DNA from: UBA2966 sp965242505
GTDB taxonomy: Bacteria > Pseudomonadota > Alphaproteobacteria > UBA2966
Direction of reading: 5' to 3'
NCBI GenBank assembly: GCA_965242505.1
Contig: OZ251449.1
Span: 2,666,001-2,730,000 of the forward strand
DNA length: 64,000 bases
Part shown: piece after piece, positions 51,324 through 60,386 of the stretch
Numbering within the stretch: the stretch's first letter is position 1
Layout of the letters: every line of letters starts with the position of its first letter
The notes under the pieces: generated by a model
Database searches by the model: none
Told to the model about the DNA's origin: nothing
The model's input: the letters and a program-made list of their open reading frames with translations, nothing else
Made by a program: the position numbers and the translations under genes

Positions 51324-52480
51324 CCGCCCCGACGGGGCCCGAGGGCGCGCCCGAACCCGATCCGACATCGGACCGGCAGCTGGTCAGGGCGGCCATGGCG
51401 ACGGGCGTCGCCGCGCTGATCGTCGGCGCGTTCGCCGTCGCCGCCCACGTCGAGCCGCGGCTGCTCGGCGGGTTCGGCGCTCCGGTCCACGATCCGAAGC
51501 CCCAGGCCGCGGCCCTCGCCGCGCTGTCGGGCCGCGTGGACGCCCTGGAGGACCGGCTTGCCGAAGCCGCGCGGTCCCTCGACGGACTGGCGCTCGAGCG
51601 GGCGCCCCTGGCGGCGATGGCGGGCCGCATGGACGCCGTCGTCCGGGAGGTGGACGCGTTGACGGGCCATCTCGACGACGTGCGAGGCCGCGTCGAGGCC
51701 GCGGCCCGGGAAGCGCGCGCCGGCGACGCGAGCGAACGGGTGGAGTCGCTGGCGAACCGGATCGGAGCGCTGGAGACGGCGCTTTCCGGCGCGGACGCCG
51801 CCGTTCGGACGGCGGAGATCCGTCTCGCCGCGTCGCTGGCGGAGCTGGAATCGCGAATCGACGGGCTCGCCGGCCGCACCCGCCTCCTGGAGGTCGCGCA
51901 ACCTCGTCACGTCGCGGGCGCCGCCGCGCTGGCGCTGGCCGTCGGCCAGCTGCGCGACGCAGCGCTCGACGGCCGGCCGTTTCTGGAACCGCTTTCCAGC
52001 GTCAAGGCCCTGCTGGCGGCGGAAGGCGGTATCCCGTCCGGCCTGGCGCGCGCGCTCCGCGAACTCGAAGACCACGCCGCCGCCGGCGTCGCGACGCCGA
52101 CCGTTCTGCGCCGGAAGCTGGGCGCGGAGGCCTCCGCCATTCTGCGCGCCGATGCGGACGAAGCCGGCGGCTGGGTGGACGAGGCCCTGCGGCGTCTCGC
52201 CGCGGTCGTCACCGTGCGGCGCACGGGCGACGTTCCCGGCGCGGACGTCGACGCGCGCCTCGCGCGCGCCGAGGCGGGGCTGCTCTCCGGCGACCTGGCC
52301 GCGGCCGCGGCGGAGCTCGCCGCGTTGACGAACGGGGCGGCGGACGCCGCCGCCGCCTGGCTGACGCTCGCCCGCGCCCGCCTCGCGGTGGAGTCCGGGC
52401 TGGCCAGCCTCCACGCCGAGGCGGCATCGCGCGTCGCCATGATCGGCGAGGCGGCGGGCGAGGGCGGTTCCCCGCGATGA
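51320..52480 (+). CDS. HemX/mitofilin-like coiled-coil membrane protein
   Basis: A 386-residue protein with one N-terminal transmembrane helix (about 26-46), a long coiled coil (about 60-190, many heptads such as RVDALEDRLAEAARSLDG) and a C-terminal helical region. The size, topology and position after hemD match the alphaproteobacterial mitofilin/Mic60-like proteins (COG4223), the presumed ancestors of mitochondrial cristae-shaping Mic60. The ATG overlaps the hemD stop. Confidence 0.87.
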   Translation: MTAPTGPEGAPEPDPTSDRQLVRAAMATGVAALIVGAFAVAAHVEPRLLGGFGAPVHDPKPQAAALAALSGRVDALEDRLAEAARSLDGLALERAPLAAMAGRMDAVVREVDALTGHLDDVRGRVEAAAREARAGDASERVESLANRIGALETALSGADAAVRTAEIRLAASLAELESRIDGLAGRTRLLEVAQPRHVAGAAALALAVGQLRDAALDGRPFLEPLSSVKALLAAEGGIPSGLARALRELEDHAAAGVATPTVLRRKLGAEASAILRADADEAGGWVDEALRRLAAVVTVRRTGDVPGADVDARLARAEAGLLSGDLAAAAAELAALTNGAADAAAAWLTLARARLAVESGLASLHAEAASRVAMIGEAAGEGGSPR

Positions 52481-53934
52481 CCCGGGCCCTCCAGTGGTTC
52501 GTCGGCCTCGCGCTGGTCGCCTCGGCGTCGGCGTGGCTGGCGGACCGGCCGGGCGACGTCGTCGTCGACTGGCAGGGCTGGCGCATCGAGACCTCGGTCG
52601 CCGCGGGGGCCATCGCCTTCGCCGCGCTGCTCGTGACGGGAGCCCTCGCCTATCGGGGCTGGCTCTGGCTCCGGCGCGGCCCGCGCGCCATCGGCCAGGC
52701 GCGCCGGAACCGCCGCCGCCGCCGCGGCGAGGCGGCGCTGTTCGGCGGCATGACGGCTCTGGCGGCCGGCGAGGGCGACGAGGCCCTGAAGCTCGGACGC
52801 CGGGCGGCGGCCCTGCTCGACGAGTCGCCGCTCCCTCTGATGCTGTCGGCGCAGGCCGCGCAGCAGGCGGGAGACGCTTCGGAGGCGGCGCGTTTCTACG
52901 AGCGCATGCTCGACGCGCCCGACACCGAATTCCTCGGCGCGCGAGGGCTGTTGATGCTGGCGCTGCGTTCCGGCGACACCCAGACCGCGCTCCGCCACGC
53001 CCGGCGGGCCCACGCCCTGCGGCCGGCCTCCCCCTGGGTTCAGAACCTGCTCTTCGACCTGCACTCGGCGGCGGGCCTGTGGCGCGAGGCGCTGGCCGCC
53101 CTCGAGGACGCTTCCCGCCGCAAGGTATTCGACAAGCCGACGGACCGTCGGCGCAAAGCGCTGACCCTGTTCGCGCAGGCGCGCGACGCCGACGCGGCGG
53201 GGGAGACGGAGACCGCCGCCGCCCTGGCCCGGGACGCTCACGCCCTGGCGCCGGAATTCGTCCCCGCGGCGGCGCTCGCCGCGCGCCACTATCAGGCCGA
53301 CGGCGAGACGGGCAAGGCGGCGCGGGTCATCGAGGCGAGTTGGCGCAAGTCGCCGCACCCCGAACTGGCCGCTCTCTACCTCGCCCTTCATCCCGAGGAC
53401 GATCCGGCCCGGCGGGTGCGGCGGACGGCGCGGCTCGACCGCCTCCACGCCGGACATCGCGAGGGGCGCGTGGCGCTGGCGGGAGCGCTGATCGCCGCGC
53501 GCCGCTGGCGCGAGGCGCGCGGCCATCTCGACAAGGCCCTCTCCGAGCGTGAGGAAAGACGCCTGTTCCGGCTCATGGCTCGGGTCGAGGAAGGCGAGCA
53601 CGGCTCCGCGGACACGGACACGTGGCTCCAGAGAGCGTCGTCCGCGCCGCCCGACGACGCCTGGGTGTGCCGGGGGTGCGGCGAGGCGGCGGCCGATTGG
53701 TCTCCCCACTGCGAGCGGTGCGGCCGCTTCGACTTCCTCGTCTGGGGCGCGCCGCCGGAACCGCCGCCAGGGGCCGCCGCGGCCGTAACCGGGGCGGACG
53801 GGAACGGCGGCTCGCCGGCGGCCCTGGCGCGGCTTTCCAGAACCCTGCCGGATTCCGCCGACCCGGCGCCCGCGCCGCCCGCGATCCGGGAGCGGGGCGG
53901 AGACGTCGTTGACCCCTCACCACCCAGGGCGTAG
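52477..53934 (+). CDS. HemY-like tetratricopeptide protein with C-terminal zinc ribbon
   Basis: A 485-residue protein: two N-terminal transmembrane helices (about 5-22 and 40-62, the HemY_N domain), several TPR helices (about 80-400; for example AEFFR-like repeats DASEAARFYERML and GDTQTALRHARRAH), and a C-terminal CRGC...CERC pair (about 416-436) that forms a rubredoxin-like zinc or iron site, followed by a Pro/Ala-rich tail. HemY proteins accompany heme genes but are not protoporphyrinogen oxidases. ATG overlaps the HemX-like stop (ATGA). Confidence 0.88.
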   Translation: MTRALQWFVGLALVASASAWLADRPGDVVVDWQGWRIETSVAAGAIAFAALLVTGALAYRGWLWLRRGPRAIGQARRNRRRRRGEAALFGGMTALAAGEGDEALKLGRRAAALLDESPLPLMLSAQAAQQAGDASEAARFYERMLDAPDTEFLGARGLLMLALRSGDTQTALRHARRAHALRPASPWVQNLLFDLHSAAGLWREALAALEDASRRKVFDKPTDRRRKALTLFAQARDADAAGETETAAALARDAHALAPEFVPAAALAARHYQADGETGKAARVIEASWRKSPHPELAALYLALHPEDDPARRVRRTARLDRLHAGHREGRVALAGALIAARRWREARGHLDKALSEREERRLFRLMARVEEGEHGSADTDTWLQRASSAPPDDAWVCRGCGEAAADWSPHCERCGRFDFLVWGAPPEPPPGAAAAVTGADGNGGSPAALARLSRTLPDSADPAPAPPAIRERGGDVVDPSPPRA

Positions 53935-53982
53935 CTTCGCCATCGGCGGGCGGCGCGCTGACGCCGCCGCCCCCGTCCTCGC

Positions 53983-54058
53983 GCTGCGGTAGCTCAGCTG
54001 GCAGAGCAGCTGATTCGTAATCAGCAGGTCGGAGGTTCGAGTCCTCTCCGCAGCGCCA
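53983..54058 (+). tRNA. tRNA-Thr (anticodon CGT)
   Basis: A 76-nt tRNA: acceptor stem GCTGCGG/CCGCAGC, D-arm AGCTCAGCTGGCAGAGC, anticodon stem GCTGA/TCAGC with loop TTCGTAA and CGT at 54016-54018, T-arm GGAGGTTCGAGTCCTC, encoded CCA. It reads ACG. Confidence 0.96.
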
Positions 54059-54194
54059 TTCTTCTTCCCGGGTCGAGAAGTTGCGGCGGGTTGCAGTCGG
54101 CGGACTCCGAGGCGGTCAACATTCGATCCCGCCGCGCCTCAATGAATGCCGTTGCCCCTGATACGCGTCCGAGTCTCTCGATCCGTAGGCGTGG

Positions 54195-54312
54195 CCTAAA
54201 GACGCGACCCCCACCCCCTGCAAGGGGGACGGAGGGGCCATTTGCGCTCCTCCCCCCTGACAGGGGGGAGGCCGGGAGGGGGGTGGACCGCGGCCCCGCA
54301 ACTCCGCGCGAT
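54195..54312. repeat. intergenic palindromic repeat copy 10
   Basis: Within the 344-bp gap after tRNA-Thr. CGCGACCCCCACCCCCTGCAAGGGGGACGG, then CCATTTGCGCTC, CCCCCCTGACAGGGGGGAGG and CGCAACTCCGCGCG. The remaining gap sequence shows no gene or clear promoter. Confidence 0.85.
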
Positions 54313-54402
54313 CCTCAATTGCAATACGCTGCATCATATGGCGAGACGTTGTAGAATCAAGGCGCGCGTCGATCCCCGAACCTTTCAGGAGGCGAGAACG
54401 AC

Positions 54403-54846
54403 ATGGAGCAAGCGCCCTACATCACCCTCGATCAATGCCAAGCCGCCATGGCCGCCATGCTCGAAGCCGCGCGGAAGAAGCCCGAGCACCCCGTGGCCAT
54501 GGCCATCGTCGACGACGGCGGCGTCCTGCTCGCCTACCGGCAGATGGACCGGCTCCGCATGTTCACCCGCACCCACGCCATCCGCAAGGCCTACACGGCG
54601 GCGATCACCGGCATGAACAGCGGCGCGCACGGCGAGTGGCTGGCCTCGCGCGGGCTCGCCGTGCGGGAGCTCGGCGGCGACCTCCAGCTCACCCCCGGCT
54701 TCGGCGGCGTGGTGGTGCGCTCGAGCATCCACGACCAGGACGACTTTCACACCAACGTCATGGGCGGGATCGGCGTCGGCGGCTATCTGTCCGGCAAGGA
54801 GGACGAGGAGCTCGCCCTGATCGGCCTCGCGGCGATGGACGCGTAG
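54403..54846 (+). CDS. GlcG/HbpS-family heme-binding-like protein
   Basis: A 147-residue DUF336/HbpS-family protein: ITLDQCQAAMAAMLEAARK, VAMAIVDDGGVLLAYRQMD, RTHAIRKAYTAA and GGIGVGGYLSGKEDEELA. HbpS binds heme in Streptomyces; GlcG accompanies glycolate oxidation genes. Neither context is present here; a cofactor-binding or stabilising role is possible. ATG 54403 follows CAGGAGG. Confidence 0.87.
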   Translation: MEQAPYITLDQCQAAMAAMLEAARKKPEHPVAMAIVDDGGVLLAYRQMDRLRMFTRTHAIRKAYTAAITGMNSGAHGEWLASRGLAVRELGGDLQLTPGFGGVVVRSSIHDQDDFHTNVMGGIGVGGYLSGKEDEELALIGLAAMDA

Positions 54847-54946
54847 CTGGGGGTTCGCCACTCGATTGTCGACGGGCCGCGAGCCGCGCTATGTTGACGG
54901 GTGCCTCGGCGCCCTCGACGCGCGCCATCAGGGAGGAGACGGGATC

Positions 54947-56416
54947 ATGTCGTCTGGTTTGAGCGCCGCGGAGATCCGCGCGAAGTTCGATCATCCGGTC
55001 ATCGACGCGGACGGACACGTCGTCGAAGTCGCCCCGGTCTACGAGGAATACATCGCCAGGGTGGCCGGACCCGAGGTCCGCGCCCGCGCGGTCGCCGACA
55101 TGAAGGGGGCCCTTCGCCTCTGGTACGACTCGAGCGAGGAGGAGCGGTTCGCCCGCCGCCTCACCCGCCCGCCGTTCTGGATCCACCCGGCGTCCAACAG
55201 CTACGATCTGGCCACCGCCGTGCTGCCGGGCCTCATGCGCGCGCGCATGGACGAGATCGGCGTCGACCTCGGCATCGTCTATCCGACCTTCGGATTGCAG
55301 GTCCCCCGCGTCGCGGACAACGAGATCCGCCGCGCCACGTGCCGGGCGCTCAACCTCATGCATCACGAGCTGTTCGCGGGCCACGCCGACCGCCTGATCC
55401 CGGCCGCGGCGATCCCGATGCAGACGCCCGACGAGGCGCTCGACGAAATCGCGTACGCCTGCGACGAGCTCGGCTACAAGGCGGTCATGCTCCAGGGCGT
55501 CATCCGCCGGCCGTTCCTCGGCCAGGACGGCAAGCCCGTGCCCGGCAACCCGGTGTGGATCGACCCCCTCGGCGTCGACAGCCTCTACGATTACGACCCG
55601 CTGTGGCGGGCGCTGGTCGACCGGGGCATCCCGGCGAACATGCATACGGGCGCCATGAGCGTCGGCATGCGCGCCTCGCCGAGCAACTACGTCTACAACC
55701 ACATCGGTCATTTCGCCTCGGCGCACGAGGCCTGCTGCAAGGCGCTGCTGCTCGGCGGCGTGACCCGGCGCTTTCCGGACCTCGCCTTCGGGTTCCTGGA
55801 AGGCGGCGTCGGCTGGGCGACGACGCTCTACGGCGACCTCATCGCCCATTGGGAGAAGCGCAACGGCGACGCCATCCGGTCCCTGAACCCGAAGGCCATC
55901 GATTCCGCGCGCTTCCGCGAGCTCTGCGATGAATACGCCGCGCCGGACCATCGCGCGGCGCTGGAATCCTTCGCCGAGAACCGCCACTGGTTCTTCGCGG
56001 CCGACCTCGAGCAGGCGCCCGGGGCCGAGGACGAATGGGCCGTGAGCGGCATCCGCAGGGACGAGGACTTCGCCAGGGTCTTCTCCCGTCATTTCTACTT
56101 CGGCTGCGAGGCCGACGACCGCGCCGTCGCCGGCGCCTTCGACACCAGGGTCAACCCGTTCGGCGCCCGCCTCAACGCGCTGTTCAGCTCGGACATCGGC
56201 CACTGGGACGTGCCCGACATCGCCGGCGTGCTGGCCGAGGCCTACGAGCTGGTCGACGACGGATTGATCGACGAGGCCGATTTCCGCGATTTCGTGTTCA
56301 CCAACGCGGTCCGCCTTCAGACCCTGAACCGGCCCGACTTCTTCGAAGGCACCGTCGTCGAGGACGAGGCGAACGCGCTCCTGGCGGCGGAATCCCGGGC
56401 CCAGGCCGCGGAGTAG
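54947..56416 (+). CDS. amidohydrolase 2 family protein
   Basis: A 489-residue metal-dependent TIM-barrel hydrolase/decarboxylase. DADGHVVE (about 17-24) gives the first ligand site, ANMHTGAMS and the SSDIGHWD region give later ligands. It resembles ACMSD-like and other amidohydrolase-2 enzymes that decarboxylate or hydrolyse aromatic acids. The downstream gene is a maleylacetoacetate-isomerase-like GST, consistent with an aromatic route. ATG 54947 follows GGGAGGAGACGGG. Confidence 0.87.
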   Translation: MSSGLSAAEIRAKFDHPVIDADGHVVEVAPVYEEYIARVAGPEVRARAVADMKGALRLWYDSSEEERFARRLTRPPFWIHPASNSYDLATAVLPGLMRARMDEIGVDLGIVYPTFGLQVPRVADNEIRRATCRALNLMHHELFAGHADRLIPAAAIPMQTPDEALDEIAYACDELGYKAVMLQGVIRRPFLGQDGKPVPGNPVWIDPLGVDSLYDYDPLWRALVDRGIPANMHTGAMSVGMRASPSNYVYNHIGHFASAHEACCKALLLGGVTRRFPDLAFGFLEGGVGWATTLYGDLIAHWEKRNGDAIRSLNPKAIDSARFRELCDEYAAPDHRAALESFAENRHWFFAADLEQAPGAEDEWAVSGIRRDEDFARVFSRHFYFGCEADDRAVAGAFDTRVNPFGARLNALFSSDIGHWDVPDIAGVLAEAYELVDDGLIDEADFRDFVFTNAVRLQTLNRPDFFEGTVVEDEANALLAAESRAQAAE

Positions 56417-56448
56417 GCGCGCGACCGTCCCGGCCTGCAAGAAGCGCC

Positions 56449-57087
56449 GTGAAGCTCTACAACACCTACATCTCGTCGGCGAGCTACCGGGTTCGCATCG
56501 CCCTCGCCCTCAAGGGGCTGGAGTACGAGTTCATCAGCGTGAACCCGTTCAAGGGCGACAACCTCAGGCCCGAATATCTGGCGGTGAACCCGCAAGGCGT
56601 GGTCCCGACCCTGATCGACGGCCGACACACCCTGACCCAGAGCCTGGCGATCATCGAATATCTCGAGGAGACCCGACCCGACCCGCCGCTGCTGCCGGCG
56701 GATCCCGGGGAGAGGGCCCGCGCGCGGGCGCTGGCGCTGACGCCCGCCTGCGACATGCACCCCATCAACACGCCTCGCGTCCGGCGCTACCTCGCCGACG
56801 ATCTCGGCCTCGACGGGGAGGCGGCCGCCGCCTGGGGGAGTCACTGGAACGGGCTGGGGTTCGGCGCCCTGGAGGCGCTGCTCGCCGACGGCCCCCGCGC
56901 CGGCAGGTTCTGTCACGGCGACGCCCCGACCCTGGCCGATGTCTGCCTCGTGCCGCAACTCTTCGTCGCGCGGGCCGTGAAGACCGACGTCTCGCCCTAC
57001 CCGACGCTGCTCCGGATTGAGGAGGCCTGCCTCGCATTGCCCGAGTTCCGGGCCGCCATGCCCGAGAACCAGCCGGACGCGCCCTGA
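56449..57087 (+). CDS. maiA: maleylacetoacetate isomerase (zeta-class GST)
   Basis: A 212-residue zeta GST: N-terminal LYNTYISSASYRVRIALALKG carries the SSxSxRVR active-site motif, VNPQGVVPTL the cis-Pro, TQSLAIIEYLEE the glutathione contact, and DVCLVPQ the C-domain. It isomerises maleylacetoacetate to fumarylacetoacetate in tyrosine or gentisate-type breakdown. GTG start at 56449, 32 bp after the amidohydrolase stop. The stop codon lies inside the end of a repeat element. Confidence 0.92.
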   Translation: MKLYNTYISSASYRVRIALALKGLEYEFISVNPFKGDNLRPEYLAVNPQGVVPTLIDGRHTLTQSLAIIEYLEETRPDPPLLPADPGERARARALALTPACDMHPINTPRVRRYLADDLGLDGEAAAAWGSHWNGLGFGALEALLADGPRAGRFCHGDAPTLADVCLVPQLFVARAVKTDVSPYPTLLRIEEACLALPEFRAAMPENQPDAP

Positions 57088-57222
57088 CCCGCATTTCTCG
57101 CACCGCTCGTCCGCAAGCTTCATCCGGCGACGGGAGCGCCGCAGGGTCCGTTCGCGCCCCTCCCCCCTGACGCGACCCCCACCCCGACCCTCCCTCTGCA
57201 AGGGGGACGGAGGGGACGGCGG
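57085..57222. repeat. intergenic palindromic repeat copy 11
   Basis: Starts TGACCCGCATTTCTCG (including the maiA stop), then TCGTCCGCAAGCTTCATCC, leader GCCGCAGGGTCCGTTCGCG, CCCCCCTGACGCGACCCCC and CTGCAAGGGGGACGGAGG. Ends before the promoter region of the SPFH gene. Confidence 0.85.
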
Positions 57223-57367
57223 CGCGAGCTCCGCGGCGCCCACGCGCTGACCGGGGAACCGGGCGGGTTTCGAGCGGCGGCGGCCCGGCCGCGAATTGAC
57301 AAGCCTGCGGAAACGCCGACATTCTTCGCGTCGAGAGCGGATACGCGCGCCTTGACGGGAAGCCCCC

Positions 57368-58300
57368 ATGAACATGGATATCGGATTGCTCCTTGCCGAT
57401 TCGATGAGTGCCGTGATCTCGGTATTGGTCGTCCTGTTCTCACTGCTCGTCGTGTTCAAGGGGATCAAGGTGGTCCCGCAAAGCAACGTGTTCGTCGTCG
57501 AACGGTTCGGGAAGTTCACGAGAACGCTGGACGCCGGGCTGAATTTCATCGTGCCGTTCCTGGACAGGATCGCGCACAGGATATCCATCCTCGAACGCCA
57601 GTTGCCCGAATTCAGGATCTCGGTCATCACCCGCGACAACGTGGAGGTGCGGCTGGAATCGACGGTGTTCTACCGCGTCACCGACGCGGCCTCCTCGGTC
57701 TACCGGATACAGGACATCGACCGGGCCCTGCACACCGCCTCGGAGTCGATCATCCGGTCCGCGGCGGGCAAGCTCGAACTCGACGAGTTGCAGTCGAGCC
57801 GCGAGTCGATGAACGGCGAGATCGCGCGCAACCTCAAGGAAGCGGCCGCCGTCTGGGGAATCGACATCACGCGGACGGAGATCACCGACGTCATCATAGA
57901 CGAGCAGACCAAGGAGGCGCAGCGCCAACAGCTCAACGCCGAGCGCGAGCGCCGCGCGGTGATCGCCCGGGCCGAAGGCGAGAAACGAGCCATCGAGCTC
58001 GCCGCCGAGGCCAAGCTCTACGAGGCCCAGAGAGAGGCCGACGCCGTCAAGGTCCGGGCCGACGCCGACGCGTACGCCGTCAAGGTCAAGGCGGCGGCGG
58101 ACGCCGAGCAGACCCGCGTCGTGGCCGCGGCGATCTCCGACGACGGCCAGCCCGCCATCGAGTTCGAGATCATGAAACGCCAGGTCGCGGCGTTGTCGGA
58201 GGTGGCCTCGGCGGACAACGCCAAGACGATCATTCTTCCGACCGACGTCACCGGCGTTCTCGGCGCGCTGGAGGTGTTCGCGGAAAACATCAGGAAGTAG
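57368..58300 (+). CDS. SPFH/stomatin-like paraslipin
   Basis: A 310-residue SPFH protein. One N-terminal hydrophobic segment (about 9-31), the SPFH core with VPQSNVFVVERFGKF, GLNFIVPFLDRIAHRISI and VITRDNVEVRLESTVFYRV, and a charged coiled coil (about 180-250, AERERRAVIARAEGEKRAIE). It forms membrane-bound oligomeric rings with partner NfeD, whose gene follows 4 bp later; the pair resembles QmcA/YbbK and slipin-NfeD modules. Role in membrane quality control or microdomains is inferred from the family. Confidence 0.92.
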   Translation: MNMDIGLLLADSMSAVISVLVVLFSLLVVFKGIKVVPQSNVFVVERFGKFTRTLDAGLNFIVPFLDRIAHRISILERQLPEFRISVITRDNVEVRLESTVFYRVTDAASSVYRIQDIDRALHTASESIIRSAAGKLELDELQSSRESMNGEIARNLKEAAAVWGIDITRTEITDVIIDEQTKEAQRQQLNAERERRAVIARAEGEKRAIELAAEAKLYEAQREADAVKVRADADAYAVKVKAAADAEQTRVVAAAISDDGQPAIEFEIMKRQVAALSEVASADNAKTIILPTDVTGVLGALEVFAENIRK

Positions 58301-58304
58301 CGGG

Positions 58305-58616
58305 ATGGGGGTCTATCAGTCGCTGTCGTACTGGCTGTTCCAGCCCGAGGCGTGGATCATCCTGGGCCTCGTCCTGATCATCGCCGACGTCCTGGTCGGA
58401 TTCGGAATGGTCATCCTGCCGGTAGGCGTGTCCGCGCTCCTGATCGCGGCGCTGCTCTACGGCCATTCCGGGCCGCTGTTCGGCGACGCCGACCTGTTTC
58501 CGTCCTGGCGCGCGGTCCTGATCTGGTTCGCGAGCCTGTCAATCGTCGCCGTCGGCCTGATAAAGGGCCTGTTCCAGCGTTCGAGAAAGAACGGAACCGA
58601 CATCAACAAGTATTGA
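58305..58616 (+). CDS. NfeD-family membrane protein, short form
   Basis: A 103-residue protein with three transmembrane helices (about 16-33, 36-51, 68-88). It matches short NfeD (NfeD1b-like) proteins and lacks the C-terminal OB-fold of longer ones; the C-terminus is a basic tail. It directly follows the paraslipin gene, its usual partner. Confidence 0.85.
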   Translation: MGVYQSLSYWLFQPEAWIILGLVLIIADVLVGFGMVILPVGVSALLIAALLYGHSGPLFGDADLFPSWRAVLIWFASLSIVAVGLIKGLFQRSRKNGTDINKY

Positions 58617-58657
58617 GCCGCGTCCGCCTCCGCCGCGACGGCGCGCGAGCCCTCCCT

Positions 58658-60088
58658 TCAGTCGCCGACGATCTCCGGACGCCGGTCGGTCCACGGACGC
58701 GCGGCCTCGAGTCGGGCCGCCAGCCGGATCAGCGTGGCTTCGTCGCCGTAGGGAGCGACCAGTTGCACGCTTATGGGCAAGCCCGTCTCGCTCACCCCCA
58801 TGGGCAGCGCGAGGGCGGGCTGTCCGGTGATGTTGAACCACACCGTGAACGGGCTGAAGCCGAACACCCGGTTCCAGTATTCGTCCGCGTCCTCCAGCAT
58901 CATGTCGATCCAGCCGAGTCTGGGCGGCAGCGTCCCCAGGGCGGGCGTCAGGAGCGCGTCCCAGGATTCGTGAAACGCCGCCATCCGGCGCCCCAGCCGG
59001 TGCGCGGCCTGCGTCGCCCGCACGTAGTCGGCGCCCGACATCTCCTCGCCCAGCCTGGCGGCGGCGGCGGTGACCCGCTCGACGTCGCCGGGTCCGGCCT
59101 TCCGACCGGCGGGGTGGCTGCGCAGGGCCGCCGCGACGTTCGCGGCGCTGATGGCGCGGAACGTGGGGATCACGCTCTCGCGGTCGATGTCGGGGTCGGC
59201 CTCCTCGACGTCGTGGCCGAGATCCTGGAGCAGCCTGGCGGCGTCCTCGAAGACGTCGAGGAGCTCGCGTTCGACGGGCGCGCCGTTGGGCGCCCGCGAG
59301 GTCATGGCGATGCGGAGCCGGCCGGGGTCGGCGCCGACCTCGTCGAGAAAGGGACGCTCGGGAGGAGGGGCGACGTAGGGATCGCCCGACCCGGGCCCCG
59401 CCGTGGCGTCGAGGAGCGCCGCGGAATCGCGCACGGAACGGGTCAGGGCGTGTTCGGTGGTCTGGCCCGCGTTGCCTTCGCCCGAATACGGATCCTGGGT
59501 GTTGCGCGCCCGGGTGGGCTTGAGGCCGACCAGGCCGCAGCACGACGCCGGCGCCCGTATCGATCCGAAACCGTCGCCGCCGCTCGCCATCGGCGCGATA
59601 TACGCGGCGACCGCCGCCGCCGACCCGCCCGAGGATCCGCCCGGCGTCCGCTCGCGATCCCAGGGGTTGCGCGAGGGGCCGAACAGTTGCGGTTCGCACG
59701 TCAGGCTGAGGCCGAGCTCGGGCGTGTTGGTCTTGCCGAAGATCACCAGCCCGGCCCGCTTGCCGCGTTCGACGATGACGCTGTCCCGGGGAGGCGCGAA
59801 GTCGTCGAAGAAGCGGCTGCCACGCGTCTGCGCGTGGCCGCCCAGCGCCCCGCCGATGTCCTTCAGCAGATACGGGACGCCGGTGAACGGCCCGTCGGGC
59901 AGTCCGGCGGCGATGGCGCGGCGCCCGTGGTCGTAGAGCCTGGCGACGATGGCGTTGACCGCCGGATTTCGCGCCTCCGCCCGGGCGATCGCCGCGTCCA
60001 GCAGCTCCGCGGGCGTGACCTCCCGGTTCCGGACGAGTTCCGCCAGACCGAGCGCGTCGTGGTTCTCGTACTCGGGGAACGGCTCCAC
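58658..60088 (-). CDS. amidase (amidase signature family)
   Basis: A 476-residue amidase. The Ser-cisSer-Lys triad is Lys76 (YLLKDIGG), Ser152/153 in TPGGSSGGSAAAVAA and nucleophile Ser176 in GGDGFGSIRAPA; C-terminal TGQPALALPMG is also typical. It hydrolyses an amide to acid plus ammonia. Start is GTG 60088, supported by GGAGG 7 bp upstream; the protein begins MEPFPEYENHDALGLAELV. Divergent from the PhoX-like gene. Confidence 0.92.
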   Translation of the reverse strand: MEPFPEYENHDALGLAELVRNREVTPAELLDAAIARAEARNPAVNAIVARLYDHGRRAIAAGLPDGPFTGVPYLLKDIGGALGGHAQTRGSRFFDDFAPPRDSVIVERGKRAGLVIFGKTNTPELGLSLTCEPQLFGPSRNPWDRERTPGGSSGGSAAAVAAYIAPMASGGDGFGSIRAPASCCGLVGLKPTRARNTQDPYSGEGNAGQTTEHALTRSVRDSAALLDATAGPGSGDPYVAPPPERPFLDEVGADPGRLRIAMTSRAPNGAPVERELLDVFEDAARLLQDLGHDVEEADPDIDRESVIPTFRAISAANVAAALRSHPAGRKAGPGDVERVTAAAARLGEEMSGADYVRATQAAHRLGRRMAAFHESWDALLTPALGTLPPRLGWIDMMLEDADEYWNRVFGFSPFTVWFNITGQPALALPMGVSETGLPISVQLVAPYGDEATLIRLAARLEAARPWTDRRPEIVGD

Positions 60089-60239
60089 GGCGTGTCCTCC
60101 GTATCCTCGCCCCGCCGACTCCCGGGCGCGCGCCGGACTCTGGCCGAACGGCCTCGACCGCGCAAACGTCCGAGCCTGATCGGAAACCGCCGTTCCGGGG
60201 TCGCGAGCGGCGACCGGTTCACGAGATCGTCGACGTCCG

Positions 60240-60255
60240 GTCACACCGGTGTAAC
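60240..60255. promoter_or_regulatory. near-palindrome in divergent amidase/PhoX promoter region
   Basis: GTCACACCGGTGTAAC, with a perfect 10-bp core ACACCGGTGT (60243-60252), lies in the 298-bp region between the divergent starts. It is a possible operator. It does not match a Pho box, which argues against simple PhoB control of the phosphatase. Confidence 0.35.
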
Positions 60256-60386
60256 GTTCCTTCCGCAGGGTTCGCCTTCCGCGGGATTCACCGCGCGTCG
60301 AGCCTCGACGGGTCGGTCCCGCCCCCGCCGGTTCCGGCGTTCGCGCCGCGAGCGCGCGGAGAGAAGAGGAGAGGAGAAGAGAAGAC

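Noticed and set aside
60089..60386. Pho box upstream of the PhoX-like gene
   Set aside because: No pair of CTGTCAT-like units with the right spacing was found.
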